Source of the DNA: CAWUEZ02 sp963921355
GTDB taxonomy: Bacteria > Pseudomonadota > Alphaproteobacteria > Thalassobaculales > Thalassobaculaceae
DNA: 64,000 nt
NCBI GenBank assembly: GCA_963921355.3
Contig: OZ001190.1
Coordinates: 558,001 to 622,000, forward strand
Direction of reading: 5' to 3'
This document shows positions 34,051-42,998 of this stretch, one piece after another (position 1 is the first letter of the stretch; each line of letters begins with the position of its first letter). Below the pieces are notes generated by a model. It did not search any database and was not told the origin of the DNA. It was given only the letters and a program-made list of their open reading frames with translations. Made by a program: the position numbers and the translations under genes.

Positions 34051-34911
34051 TCAATCGCGCAGCAGATCGTTGATGGACGTCTTGGCCCGGGTCTGGGCGT
34101 CGACCTGCTTGACGATGACGGCGCAGGACAGCGCCGGACCTGGTGAACCGTCGGGCAGCGGCTTGCCCGGCAGGGAACCCGGCACCACGACCGAATAGGC
34201 CGGCACCCGGCCCATGTGGATCTCGCCGGTGTCCCGGTTGATGATCCGCGTCGACTTGGAGATGAACACACCCATCGACAGCACAGCGCCGGTCTCGACG
34301 ATCACCCCTTCGACCACTTCGCTGCGGGCCCCGATGAAACAGTCGTCCTCGATGATCACCGGGTCGGCCTGCAGCGGCTCCAGCACCCCGCCGAGACCCA
34401 CACCACCCGAGAGGTGTACGTTCTTGCCGACCTGGGCGCAGGACCCGACGGTCGCCCAGGTATCAACCATGGTGCCGCTGTCGACATAGGCACCCAGGTT
34501 CACGAAGCTCGGCATCAGGACCACCCCCGGCGCGATATAGGCCGAGCGGCGCACCACGCAGTTCGGAACGGCGCGGAATCCGGCGTCGCGGAACCGGTTT
34601 TCACCCCAGCCGGCGAATTTGGAGGGCACCTTGTCCCACCACACGGCAGGACCGCGCTCACCATCTTCCGGACCGCCGGGCACGACCGACATGTCGTTCA
34701 GGCGAAACGACAGCAGCACCGCTTTCTTCACCCACTGGTTCACGGTCCACTGGTGGTCGCCCTTGGGGGTGGCGACCCGCAGGCTGCCGTTGTCCAGGCC
34801 GTCCAGTGTCTCCTCGACGGCGTCCCTCACCTCTCCCCGGGTCGCGACGGAGATCTCGTCACGTTGTTCCCAAGCGGCGTCGATGACGCTTTCCAACTGG
34901 CTCGTGGTCAT
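34051..34911 (-). CDS. dapD: 2,3,4,5-tetrahydropyridine-2,6-dicarboxylate N-succinyltransferase
   Basis: Forms N-succinyl-2-amino-6-oxopimelate in the succinylase branch of lysine/DAP synthesis, one step upstream of DapE's pathway segment. The 286-residue protein has the DapD N-terminal helical domain, KVPSKFAGWGENRFRDAGFRAVPNCVVRRSAYIAPGVVLMPSFVN, and a hexapeptide beta-helix with VDSGTMVDTWATVGSCAQVGKNVHLSGGVGLGGVLEPLQA. The start at 34911 has AAGGG upstream; a Met 48 nt further upstream lacks family similarity. It lies directly before dapE. Confidence 0.96.
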   Translation of the reverse strand: MTTSQLESVIDAAWEQRDEISVATRGEVRDAVEETLDGLDNGSLRVATPKGDHQWTVNQWVKKAVLLSFRLNDMSVVPGGPEDGERGPAVWWDKVPSKFAGWGENRFRDAGFRAVPNCVVRRSAYIAPGVVLMPSFVNLGAYVDSGTMVDTWATVGSCAQVGKNVHLSGGVGLGGVLEPLQADPVIIEDDCFIGARSEVVEGVIVETGAVLSMGVFISKSTRIINRDTGEIHMGRVPAYSVVVPGSLPGKPLPDGSPGPALSCAVIVKQVDAQTRAKTSINDLLRD

Positions 34912-35027
34912 GCGGTATACCCTTGTGAAGAAAGCCCGAACGTCAGAACGGCCGCACAATGGCCGGGGGTCGCAACCCTGTCAACGCGGCGGCAATAGCG
35001 CCCGCGAAGGAGCGCGCCCTCCCGCCG

Positions 35028-35723
35028 TCACCGGCCGTCCAGAACCGTGTTCAGGAACGTGACCACGTCCTCGGCCACATGATGCACGTGAGGCTGGTCC
35101 GCCCCGTCGACGGCCCAGTCAAACTCCGACTTCAGCCATACGGTGCGCATGCCGAGATCGGCAGCAGGCACCAGGTTCTTGGCCAGGTCCTCGATCATGA
35201 CGGCACGGTCCGGCTGGATCCCGGCAACCTCGAGCAGTTTGCCGTAGGGCCGGGGGTCGGGTTTCGGCACGAAGCCGGACGCCACGATGTCGAAGACATG
35301 GTCGAAATGCCGCCCCACCCCGAGCCGCCGGGTGACCCGGTCGGCATGGGCGACCGAGCCGTTGGTGTAGATCACCTTGCGCCCGGGAAGCCGCGCCAGC
35401 AGGGCGTCGAGTTCCGGCGACGGCTCGATCGGGCTGACGTCGATGTCGTGCACGAAGTCCAGGAACGGCGCGGGATCGACACCGTGCTCGGTCATCAGGC
35501 CCCGCAGGGTCGTACCGTGTCGTCTGAACAGATCGCGCTGCAGTTCGCGGGCCGGCTCGTGCTCGAGATCAAACCGCGCCTTGATGAATTCCGTCATGCG
35601 GGCGGCGACCGACACGAACAGGTTGGAACGCGCAGGATACAGGGTGTTGTCCAGGTCGAAGACCCAGACATCGACGCCGGATGGATCGAAGTTATCTCGA
35701 TTTGATGCTATGTCGTTCATCAT
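35028..35723 (-). CDS. Pyrimidine 5'-nucleotidase, HAD superfamily (SDT1-like)
   Basis: A 231-residue haloacid-dehalogenase hydrolase with D-x-D in VWVFDLDNTLYPARSNLF, motif II T in VIYTNGSVAHADRVTRRLG, motif III K in VPKPDPRPYGKLL and motif IV ED in VMIEDLAKNLVPAADLGM. The DLDNTLYPA and KPDP signatures match the yeast SDT1/PyrP-type subgroup that dephosphorylates pyrimidine nucleotides. It stands upstream of dapD on the same strand, an arrangement seen in related alphaproteobacteria near argB. It diverges from the diguanylate cyclase gene. Confidence 0.9.
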   Translation of the reverse strand: MMNDIASNRDNFDPSGVDVWVFDLDNTLYPARSNLFVSVAARMTEFIKARFDLEHEPARELQRDLFRRHGTTLRGLMTEHGVDPAPFLDFVHDIDVSPIEPSPELDALLARLPGRKVIYTNGSVAHADRVTRRLGVGRHFDHVFDIVASGFVPKPDPRPYGKLLEVAGIQPDRAVMIEDLAKNLVPAADLGMRTVWLKSEFDWAVDGADQPHVHHVAEDVVTFLNTVLDGR

Positions 35724-35822
35724 TCCTTCAATCTAAGGCGTACAATACGTCGGGCAATCGGTGGACACCGGTAAAAGACGATCGACGGAAACCCCTCCAT
35801 CAGTGCGACGGCCCGACACGAG

Positions 35823-37490
35823 ATGAATGATCGCGACGCGCTCACGAACCTGATCAAGGCCGGCGCCTTCGCCATGGCGGATGAGCCGGTCCTGCTGCTC
35901 GACGGCGCCGACACCGTGGTCGCGCGCAATCTGGCAGGCGCCGACCTCGCCGTCGACCCGGCAAGGCGCGATGATCTGAACCGGCTGACCACCGAAGCGC
36001 GCGCCGAAGGACGCGGCGTATCCGCCGTGATCAGCAACGGCGACGCCGGCACCACCAGCTACTCGGCCTTACCGGTCGGCGACGACGGCAGCGTCCTGGT
36101 GCAGGCCCGCGACGTCTCGGTCGACCGCAATCTGCGCTCGGCGCTGGTTGACTCGCGCCAGCGCTACAAGGATCTCGTCGAGATTTCGGCTGACCTGGCC
36201 TGGGAAACCGATGGCGATGGCAAGTTCGCCTTCATCTCCCCCCAGGGCGGCCTCGGCTGGGACGCCGACGACCTGATCGGCCGGCGGGCCGACGGCTTTC
36301 TGATGATTGCCGCCGGGACGACCGTCGAGAGCCCGTTCGTCGCGCGCGAGGCCTGCGACGGCGTGGAGATCGGGTTCCGCTGCGCCGACGGCTCCGAAGC
36401 GCGGCTCGAGATCGCCGCCGCCCCGCTCTATACGGCTGACGGTACCTGGCAGGGCGCGCGGGGTGTGTGCCGTGACGTGACGCACGAGCGCCAGCGCGAC
36501 CTGGACCTCGCCCGCGCCGGCGCCCGGCAACGGCTGACCGCTTTCATGATGCGCGCGATCCGGGACGAGACCGATCCGGATCGCATGCTCGAGGCGGCGG
36601 CGGAAGCGGTTTTCCGCGGGGTCGAAGCCGACAGCTGTTCGGTTTTTCGGATCCTGCCCGGCACCGGCCTGACCCTGGCCGCTTCGGTCGGCGGCGCGTT
36701 GCCGGAGGGAATCCTGGAGGCGGTGCGCGAGGCCATCACCGACCGTCGTGAACCGGTGGTCGACATGTTCGAGATCGGCGCGGTGCTTGCCCACCAGCTG
36801 TCCCACCACCATGAGATCAACGGGGCCGTCGTGCTCTGGCGCAATGGCGAGACAGCCGAGTGGAGCGAGCGGGAGACCCGGCTGCTCGCCGACCTGTCGG
36901 ACCAGCTGGGAATCGCCCTCCATCAGGCGGCGGCCCATCAGCATCTTGAGCGCCTGTCCAGCACCGATGCCATGACCGGACTGCTGAACCGCCGTGCCTT
37001 TGACGACGCCATCAGCAAGCGCCTGGCCTCGGAGCAGTCGACCCCGGGGGTGCTGACCTATGTCGACCTGGACAACTTCAAGAAGGTCAACGACACCCGC
37101 GGTCACCAGGTCGGGGACCAGGCCTTGATCCACCTGTCGGACATACTGAAGCGCCAGGCCGGCCCCCAGGACATTGTCGCCCGTCTCGGCGGTGACGAGT
37201 TCGCGCTCTGGATGGAAGCCGTCGATGCCGACCTGGCCCCGTCCCGCGCCGAGGGGATCATCGAAACCGGCAAGGAACTGCTGACCTACTCCGGCAGTCC
37301 GGACTATCCGGTCGGGCTGTCGATCGGGATGGCGGTGTTCGCCCCGGGATCAGGCGAGTCTCGGGAACACCTGATTGAGCGGGCCGATGCCGTGATGTAC
37401 GAAGCCAAACACGGTGGCAAAGGCTGGTACCGGATCTCCAGTCCCGACATGGCCGCCCAGCAGCAGTCCTCTTCGGACGCGTCTCGTTAG
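35823..37490 (+). CDS. Diguanylate cyclase with PAS and GAF-like sensory domains
   Basis: A 555-residue soluble signalling enzyme. A PAS domain covers about 112-235 (YKDLVEISADLAWETDGDGKF to GVCRDVTHERQRD), a GAF-like domain about 240-375 and the GGDEF domain about 385-545. The GGDEF site is intact: RLGGDEF (456-460), DLDNFKKVNDTRGH for metal and base binding. The product-inhibition I-site is absent: the RxxD position reads GPQD. Two GTP make cyclic di-GMP; the signal sensed is unknown and there are no membrane helices. A DUF2336 gene follows after 10 bp. Confidence 0.92.
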   Translation: MNDRDALTNLIKAGAFAMADEPVLLLDGADTVVARNLAGADLAVDPARRDDLNRLTTEARAEGRGVSAVISNGDAGTTSYSALPVGDDGSVLVQARDVSVDRNLRSALVDSRQRYKDLVEISADLAWETDGDGKFAFISPQGGLGWDADDLIGRRADGFLMIAAGTTVESPFVAREACDGVEIGFRCADGSEARLEIAAAPLYTADGTWQGARGVCRDVTHERQRDLDLARAGARQRLTAFMMRAIRDETDPDRMLEAAAEAVFRGVEADSCSVFRILPGTGLTLAASVGGALPEGILEAVREAITDRREPVVDMFEIGAVLAHQLSHHHEINGAVVLWRNGETAEWSERETRLLADLSDQLGIALHQAAAHQHLERLSSTDAMTGLLNRRAFDDAISKRLASEQSTPGVLTYVDLDNFKKVNDTRGHQVGDQALIHLSDILKRQAGPQDIVARLGGDEFALWMEAVDADLAPSRAEGIIETGKELLTYSGSPDYPVGLSIGMAVFAPGSGESREHLIERADAVMYEAKHGGKGWYRISSPDMAAQQQSSSDASR

Positions 37491-37500
37491 GTAGGAAGTC

Positions 37501-38748
37501 GTGACCAAACCCGTTCCGCGCCGTCGTTCTGCCGACCAATCAGCCGACAAGAAAGACATGGCCCAGGTGATGGAGATCGCCCGCACCGGCGACCTCACCG
37601 AGCGTCGGGCGCTGGCGATGCGCAGTGACGTGCCGCCCGAGCTGCTGTTCTTCCTGGCCGAGGATTCCGAGGCGCATGTCCGCCGGGCCGTCGCCGGCAA
37701 CATCAACACGCCGCGTCAGGCCGACGACTTCCTGGCCCGCGACGACGATGAGGGGGTGCGCGGGGCGGTCGCCGAAAAGCTCGGCGTGCTGTCGCCCGAC
37801 ATGACCGACGAGCGGCGCAAGCAGCATAAGGTCCTCACCCTCAGCGTGCTCGAGACCCTGGCGCTCGACACCGCGGCCAAGGTGCGGGCCCAGTTGGCGG
37901 ACTCGATCAAGGACGTTGATTCCGCGCCGGCCGAAGTGGTGACCGGCGTGATCGAAGTCCTGGCCCGGGACACCGCCATCGAGGTCGCGGGACCGATCCT
38001 CGAACATTCCAGCCTGCTGTCGGACGAGGTGCTGGTCGAGATCGTCAAAGCGCCGGCGGCAGCCGGGTCGGTCAGCGCGATCTCGCGCCGGCAGGGTGTG
38101 TCGACCAGGGTCACCGACGCCATCGCCACCAGCGGTGATGATGATGCGATCGCCGTGCTGCTGGGCAACGACTCGGCGCAGATCCGTGAGGAGACCCTGG
38201 ACCGCCTGATCGAAGAGGCGCCGAAGAAGCAGTCCTGGCATGCGCCGCTGGTGGCGCGGCCGAAACTTGCCGCCCGTCAGGTCGGTCGGCTGTCCCAGTT
38301 CGTCGCCCACGCCCTGGTCCAGGAACTGTCCCGCCGGACCGATCTCGACCCCGAAACCTCGGCCCAGCTCGAAGCGGCGATGGCCCAGCGGCTGGACAGC
38401 GATACAACGGGGCAGCCCCAGACCAAGACCGACATCCTTTCCGAGGACGAACTGAACCAGGCCCTGGTCTCGGGTCGGCGCGCCTCGGTGATCGCCAGCC
38501 TGGCGGTGCGGACCGGTTTCAAGGAGTCGGTGGTCCACGCGATCCTGAATTCGGACAGCCCGAAAGCCGTGACCGCGCTCTCGTGGAAGGCCGGGCTGTC
38601 GATGGCGTTTGCCGATCAGCTGCAGCGCCGGCTGGCCTATATCGAAGACCGCGACGTGGTGCGGCCGAAATCCGGCGGCCGGTACCCGATGTCGGAAGAA
38701 GACATGACCTGGCAACTCGACGTCTTCGACGGCGTCGAAGGCGGCTAG
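37501..38748 (+). CDS. DUF2336 domain-containing protein
   Basis: A 415-residue helical-repeat protein, starting at GTG 37501 with TAGGAAG upstream. DUF2336 features include EIARTGDLTERRALAMRSDVPPELLFFLAEDSEAHVRRAVAGN, repeated alanine-rich helical units with VRGAVAEKL and VRAQLADSI, and a C-terminal RRLAYIEDRDVVRP. Such HEAT-like alphaproteobacterial proteins often sit near cyclic di-GMP or polarity genes, consistent with the cyclase just upstream; function is unknown. The stop codon lies in a 20-bp repeat remnant. Confidence 0.85.
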   Translation: MTKPVPRRRSADQSADKKDMAQVMEIARTGDLTERRALAMRSDVPPELLFFLAEDSEAHVRRAVAGNINTPRQADDFLARDDDEGVRGAVAEKLGVLSPDMTDERRKQHKVLTLSVLETLALDTAAKVRAQLADSIKDVDSAPAEVVTGVIEVLARDTAIEVAGPILEHSSLLSDEVLVEIVKAPAAAGSVSAISRRQGVSTRVTDAIATSGDDDAIAVLLGNDSAQIREETLDRLIEEAPKKQSWHAPLVARPKLAARQVGRLSQFVAHALVQELSRRTDLDPETSAQLEAAMAQRLDSDTTGQPQTKTDILSEDELNQALVSGRRASVIASLAVRTGFKESVVHAILNSDSPKAVTALSWKAGLSMAFADQLQRRLAYIEDRDVVRPKSGGRYPMSEEDMTWQLDVFDGVEGG

Positions 38749-38764
38749 ATCGGATCTGCTCTAG
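38745..38764. repeat. 20-bp collapsed composite element shared by two convergent stop codons
   Basis: CTAGATCGGATCTGCTCTAG consists of the outer left end of part B (CTAGATCGGA) joined to the outer right end of part C (TCTGCTCTAG), with the whole interior absent. It supplies the stop codons of DUF2336 (38746-38748) and argB (38761-38763). Confidence 0.8.
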
Positions 38765-39684
38765 GCGCCGCGGTCGCCGCGGATCCAGGTCCCCATGCCG
38801 TGGCTGGTGAACAGTTCCAGCAGGACCCCGTGGCGCACTCGGCCGTCGATGATCACCGCACCCTCGGCGCCGCCTTCGACCGCGGCGATGCAGGTTTCGA
38901 TCTTCGGTATCATGCCGCCGGAAATCGTGCCGTCGGCGATCAGATCGCGGGCCTGATTGACGGTGAGTTCCGGGATCAACCGGCCGTCCTTATCGAGCAC
39001 GCCCTCGACATCGGTCAACAGCAGGAACCGGCTGGCGTCGACCGCCGCGGCCACTGAACCGGCGGCGGTGTCGGCATTGATGTTGAAGGTCTCGCCCGCC
39101 GGCCCGAGGCCGATCGGTGCCACCACCGGGATCAGAACCTGGGACACCAGCGAGGTCAGAAGCGATCCGTCGACATCGGTCGGCTCGCCCACGAACCCGA
39201 GGTCGAGGACCTTCTCGATGTTGCTGTCCGGATCGACCTTGGTGCGGCGCAGCTTGGTGGCGCGGATCAGGCCGCCATCCTTGCCGGACAGACCCAGCGC
39301 CCGGCCGCCCGCCTGGTTGATGGCTGCCACGATGCCTTTGTTGATGGCGCCCGAAAGCACCATCTCGACGATCTCAACGGTCGCCTGATCGGTGACCCGC
39401 AGGCCGTCCACGAAGTTGCTGGTGATCGCCAGCCGCTCGAGCATCTTGCCGATCTGCGGGCCGCCGCCATGGACGACGATCGGGTTCATCCCGACCTGCT
39501 GCAATAGCACCATGTCGGCGGCGAACTCGAGCGCCAACGCGTCGTCGCCCATGGCGTGCCCGCCGTACTTGATCACGACCGTCTTGCCGGAGTAGCGGCG
39601 CATGAAGGGCAGCGCTTCGGTCAGAATTCCGGCTTTGGAGAGCCATTCGGCCCGCCGCTTCAGGTCGATGGTTTTCGTCGTCAT
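38761..39684 (-). CDS. argB: Acetylglutamate kinase
   Basis: Phosphorylates N-acetylglutamate in arginine synthesis. The 307-residue amino-acid kinase shows VVIKYGGHAMGD (phosphate binding), NPIVVHGGGPQIGKML, LSGKDGGLIRATKL, ETFNINADTAAGSVAAAVDASRFLLLTDVEGVLDKDG and the IDGRVRHGVLLELFTSHGMGT ending. The N-terminal extension before FMRRYSGKTV is typical of arginine-inhibited hexameric forms. It is separated from engB by a 163-bp gap that holds a family A repeat. Confidence 0.97.
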   Translation of the reverse strand: MTTKTIDLKRRAEWLSKAGILTEALPFMRRYSGKTVVIKYGGHAMGDDALALEFAADMVLLQQVGMNPIVVHGGGPQIGKMLERLAITSNFVDGLRVTDQATVEIVEMVLSGAINKGIVAAINQAGGRALGLSGKDGGLIRATKLRRTKVDPDSNIEKVLDLGFVGEPTDVDGSLLTSLVSQVLIPVVAPIGLGPAGETFNINADTAAGSVAAAVDASRFLLLTDVEGVLDKDGRLIPELTVNQARDLIADGTISGGMIPKIETCIAAVEGGAEGAVIIDGRVRHGVLLELFTSHGMGTWIRGDRGA

Positions 39685-39747
39685 GGACCGCTCCGTTGGT
39701 GCGAAGGGCGGTTATAGAGAGGGGCTGCACGTAAGGCAAAGGGGAGA

Positions 39748-39870
39748 CGCCCTTCGACACGCCCCGGCTCAACCCCGGATCTGATCCGGGGCGGGGCTGC
39801 TCAGGACGAGGCGATACTCTCTGACCTCGCCCTGAGCAGCCCGGACTCAGTCCGGGCGTGTCGAAGGGCG
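39748..39870. repeat. Dispersed inverted-repeat element, family A (copy 4), overlapping the 3' end of engB
   Basis: The best preserved copy: CGCCCTTCGACACGCCCCGG at one end and CGGGCGTGTCGAAGGGCG at the other, inner arms GGGCTGCTCAGGACGAGG and CCTCGCCCTGAGCAGCCC, plus a nested CCCCGGAT..ATCCGGGG hairpin. The last eight codons of engB (RPSTRPD and stop) are repeat sequence. Confidence 0.9.
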
Positions 39871-40515
39871 CGCCACCGCGAACCGGGCGATTTCGGCGCG
39901 CAGTTCCGGAATGCCGGCGCCGGTGACCGCACTGGTCGCCTGGATCACCGGATGGGCCGCCGGCCGGCGGGCCAGCGCCGTCGCCGTGCGCTCGACCATC
40001 GCCGCCAGTTCCGGCGATTTCGGCTTGTCGGCCTTGGTCAGCACGATCTGATAGGAGACCGCCGCCTCATCCAGCAGGTCCATGGCGACCTGATCGCTGT
40101 CCTTCAGGCCATGACGGCTGTCGATCAGCAGGTTGACCCGCGCCAGCGTCGTGCGGCCCCGAAGGTAGCGGGTCAGCGTGTCGGTCCAGATCGCCTGCTT
40201 GGCCTTGGAGACCTTGGCATAGCCATAGCCCGGCAGGTCGACCAGCATCAGCCGCCCGGCGAGGTCGAAGAAGATCACCTCCTGGGTACGGCCCGGCGTG
40301 TTGGATGTGCGGGCCAGGGTCCGCCGGCCGGTGAGCGCGTTGACGAGGCTGGACTTGCCCACATTGGAGCGCCCGGCGAAAGCCACTTCCGCCAGGGTTT
40401 CCGGCGGCAACTGCGGCACTGTTGCCGATGCCGCCACGAAACGGCACTCACCGGCGAACAGCACCCGGGCGGCCTCCAGATCGGCGGCGGACGGCTGGTC
40501 GATATCGTCGGTCAT
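39847..40515 (-). CDS. engB: Ribosome biogenesis GTP-binding protein EngB/YihA/YsxC
   Basis: A 222-residue GTPase needed for 50S assembly. G-motifs are G1 FAGRSNVGKSSLVNAL, G2 TSNTPGRTQEV, G3 LVDLPGYGYAKVSK, G4 VLTKADKPK and G5 TSAVTGAG. The start at 40515 fits the family. Its C-terminus reads through into a family A repeat that encodes ARPSTRPD and the stop codon, so the tail is not ancestral. It lies 24 bp downstream of yidC in the rpmH-rnpA-yidD-yidC-engB run. Confidence 0.95.
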   Translation of the reverse strand: MTDDIDQPSAADLEAARVLFAGECRFVAASATVPQLPPETLAEVAFAGRSNVGKSSLVNALTGRRTLARTSNTPGRTQEVIFFDLAGRLMLVDLPGYGYAKVSKAKQAIWTDTLTRYLRGRTTLARVNLLIDSRHGLKDSDQVAMDLLDEAAVSYQIVLTKADKPKSPELAAMVERTATALARRPAAHPVIQATSAVTGAGIPELRAEIARFAVARPSTRPD

Positions 40516-40539
40516 GGCGCCGGTGTCACCGTCGCGGCC

Positions 40540-42279
40540 TCAGGCGAGCGCGTTCTTCACGCCCATCCGCTTCATGATGACCCACTGCTGGAGGATCGAC
40601 AGCAGGTTGTTCCAGGTCCAGTAGATCACCAGCCCGGCGGCAAACTGGGAGAGCAGGAAGGTGAACATCAGCGGCAGGAACAGGAACACCTTGGCCTGGA
40701 TCGGGTCCGCCGGCTGCGGGTTCAGCTTCTGCTGCAGGAACATCGTCAGGCCCATGAGCACCGGCCAGGCGCCGATCATCAGGATCTGCGGCGGGTCCCA
40801 TGGGATCACGCCGAACAGGTTGAACAGGGTCGTCGGATCCGGCGCCGACAGATCCTGAATCCAACCGTAGAACGGTGCGTGGCGCATCTCGATGTTGACG
40901 AACAGCACTTTGTAGAGCGCGAAGAACACCGGGATCTGAACGACGATCGGCAGACACCCGGCCGCCGGATTGACCTTCTCGCGCTTGTAGAGCGCCATCA
41001 TCTCTTCATTCAGGCGCTGACGGTCATCGCCGTACTTCTCGCGCATCTCCTGAAGCTTCGGCGTCAGCTCCTTCATCTTCGCCATCGACTTGTAGGATTT
41101 GTTGGCGAGCGGGAAGAACACCAGCTTGATCGCCACGGTGAACGCGAGGATCGCCAGCCCGAAATTCCCCATCACTCCGTTCAGCCAGGCCAGCGCGAAG
41201 AAGAACGGTTTGGTCAGGAAGTAGAACCAGCCGAAGTCGATCGCCAGATCGAAATTGGTGATGCCGTACTCGGTCTCGTAGCGGTCCAGCAGGGTGACCA
41301 GCTTGGCACCGGCGAACAGCCGGGACTCCGAGGTCATCTGCGCACCGGCCGCCAGCTCGGTCCCGCCACCGAGATAGTCGACCTGATAGCGATCGTCCTG
41401 ATTGCGGATCGAGTGCCGGAAATTATAGGTCCAGGTCTGATCCTGGTCGGGCACCAGCGCGGCGAGCCAGTACTTGTCGGTAATCCCGATCCAGCCGCCC
41501 GGCGACGCCAGTTCGCTGCCGCCATCCTCCTGAAGGTCGTCGTAGTCGACCTCGGTCAGTGTGCCCTCGAACACGCCGAGCGGGCCTTCGTGAAGGATGT
41601 AGAAACCTGTGGTTTCGGGTGTGCCGCCCCGGCTGATCAGGCCGTAGGGGAACAGCGTGTAGGCCTGGGCGCTGTTGTTCGCCACGGTGTCAGTGACGGT
41701 GAACATGTAGCCGTCGTCGATGGCGATGGTGCGCGTGAAGGTCAGGCCCTGGCTGTTGGTCCAGGAGAGCGTGACCGGAGAGCTCGGGGTCAGTTCGCTG
41801 CCGTCGGCGGTCCAGGGCGTGGTCGCACCCGGCAGTTCGACCTCGACATTGGGCGCGGACACCCATCCGAACTCCGCGTAGTACGGCTTGTCCAGGTTGG
41901 TCGGCTCGAGCAGATGGATCAGGTCGCTGTCCGGTTCCTGGGTCTGGCGATACTGGGTCAGAATAACGTCGTCGATCCGGGCCCCGACCGTGGCGATCGA
42001 CCCGGTGATCGTCGGCGTGCGAACCGGGATCCGGGGCATGGCGGTCAGCGCCGCGGTGCGGTCCTGTTCGACGCCCGGCGCCGTCCCCGGCAGGATCGCT
42101 GCCGGTGCGCCGGTCGACGGAGTCGGGGCCGTGCTGGTGTCACCGGGCGCGGTGCCTTGCGATGCCGCGGTGTCCGTCGGCTGGGGCTCGGGCACCGGCG
42201 GCGGGAACAGCACTTGAAAGCCCACCAGGATCAGAATGGAGAGGGCAATCGCCAGGATCAGGTTCTTCTGTTCGGTCAT
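40540..42279 (-). CDS. yidC: Membrane protein insertase YidC
   Basis: Inserts and folds inner-membrane proteins, alone or with SecYEG. The 579-residue protein has the N-terminal helix MTEQKNLILAIALSILILVGFQVLF, a Thr/Pro-rich linker, the large periplasmic beta-supersandwich domain (about 65-345) and the conserved C-terminal core of five helices with the hydrophilic-groove Arg near KLVFFPLANKSYKSMAKMK, CLPIVVQIPVFFALYKVL and LLSQFAAGLVIYWTWNNLLSILQQ. The start at 42279 overlaps the yidD stop by 4 bp. A longer frame upstream is yidD antisense/shifted sequence. Confidence 0.97.
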   Translation of the reverse strand: MTEQKNLILAIALSILILVGFQVLFPPPVPEPQPTDTAASQGTAPGDTSTAPTPSTGAPAAILPGTAPGVEQDRTAALTAMPRIPVRTPTITGSIATVGARIDDVILTQYRQTQEPDSDLIHLLEPTNLDKPYYAEFGWVSAPNVEVELPGATTPWTADGSELTPSSPVTLSWTNSQGLTFTRTIAIDDGYMFTVTDTVANNSAQAYTLFPYGLISRGGTPETTGFYILHEGPLGVFEGTLTEVDYDDLQEDGGSELASPGGWIGITDKYWLAALVPDQDQTWTYNFRHSIRNQDDRYQVDYLGGGTELAAGAQMTSESRLFAGAKLVTLLDRYETEYGITNFDLAIDFGWFYFLTKPFFFALAWLNGVMGNFGLAILAFTVAIKLVFFPLANKSYKSMAKMKELTPKLQEMREKYGDDRQRLNEEMMALYKREKVNPAAGCLPIVVQIPVFFALYKVLFVNIEMRHAPFYGWIQDLSAPDPTTLFNLFGVIPWDPPQILMIGAWPVLMGLTMFLQQKLNPQPADPIQAKVFLFLPLMFTFLLSQFAAGLVIYWTWNNLLSILQQWVIMKRMGVKNALA

Positions 42280-42581
42280 CGAACGTTTCCGTCGGTGCTG
42301 CGGCGGGTCGGATATGTCGTCATGGCCTGCGGATCGCGGCCCGCCAGAGGTGGGACCGGATCCAGCCCGGCGCCACCCCAGGGATGGCATCGTGCGATGC
42401 GTCTAAGGGCTAGCCAGCCACCTTGCAAGACCCCGTGTGTCTCCACGGCCTCCAAAGCGTAGCTCGAACAGCTTGGCTGATAGCGGCAAACGCCCCAGCA
42501 AAACGGCGACAAGACATACCGGTAGAGGTAAATCGGGGCCTTAACAACCGACCGCGCGGTGCGCTGCAGGATTCTTGTCAT
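42276..42581 (-). CDS. yidD: Membrane protein insertion efficiency factor YidD
   Basis: A 101-residue inner-membrane-associated protein that assists YidC. The core is IYLYRYVLSPFCWGVCRYQPSCSSYALEAVETHGVLQGGWLALRRIARCHPWGGAGLDPVP, with the conserved RYxPSCSxYA and CHPWG motifs. The start at 42581 overlaps the rnpA stop (ATGA) and the stop overlaps the yidC start, so rnpA-yidD-yidC are translationally chained. The tail after DPVP is longer than in E. coli. Confidence 0.95.
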   Translation of the reverse strand: MTRILQRTARSVVKAPIYLYRYVLSPFCWGVCRYQPSCSSYALEAVETHGVLQGGWLALRRIARCHPWGGAGLDPVPPLAGRDPQAMTTYPTRRSTDGNVR

Positions 42582-42970
42582 GTCAGCCGACGCTTGGGCT
42601 GGGCCCGGGCGCGCTCGACCTTGTCGAGCGCTGTCGCGAGATCTTCCAGGAGCAGGGCATAGGGCCGACCGGCGGTTCCGGCACGGGCGATGAGCACGTA
42701 GTCGCAACCCGGCTGCGCCCGCGCGGACAGCACATCGTGAACGGCTGCCCTGAGGCGCCTGCGGGCACGGTTGCGAACCACCGCACCACCGACCTTGCGG
42801 CTGGCCGCGTAGCCGACCCTGGGTGCGGAACCGAGATCGGTTTCGTCATCGCGCCGATGGCGCATTTGCAGAACGAGTCCGGGCGTCACCGCCTTGCGGG
42901 CGCTGGCGGCGCGGAGAAAATCACTGCGGGTCGGAAGGGTCGCGAGAACCTTCGAGCCGGACGCGCGCAT
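42578..42970 (-). CDS. rnpA: Ribonuclease P protein component
   Basis: A 130-residue basic protein that assists the catalytic RNA in tRNA 5' processing. It opens MRASGSKVLATLPTRSDFLRA, contains GYAASRKVGGAVVRNRARRRLRAAV, the RNR signature of the family, and DYVLIARAGTAGRPYALLLEDLATAL. It lies 28 bp downstream of rpmH and overlaps yidD by 4 bp. Confidence 0.96.
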   Translation of the reverse strand: MRASGSKVLATLPTRSDFLRAASARKAVTPGLVLQMRHRRDDETDLGSAPRVGYAASRKVGGAVVRNRARRRLRAAVHDVLSARAQPGCDYVLIARAGTAGRPYALLLEDLATALDKVERARAQPKRRLT

Positions 42971-42998
42971 ATCGTCACCTCCGGCACTCGGCTGGGGT

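Noticed and set aside
39952..42462. An 836-codon plus-strand frame
   Set aside because: Antisense to engB, yidC and yidD; His/Gly/Arg-rich shadow translation.
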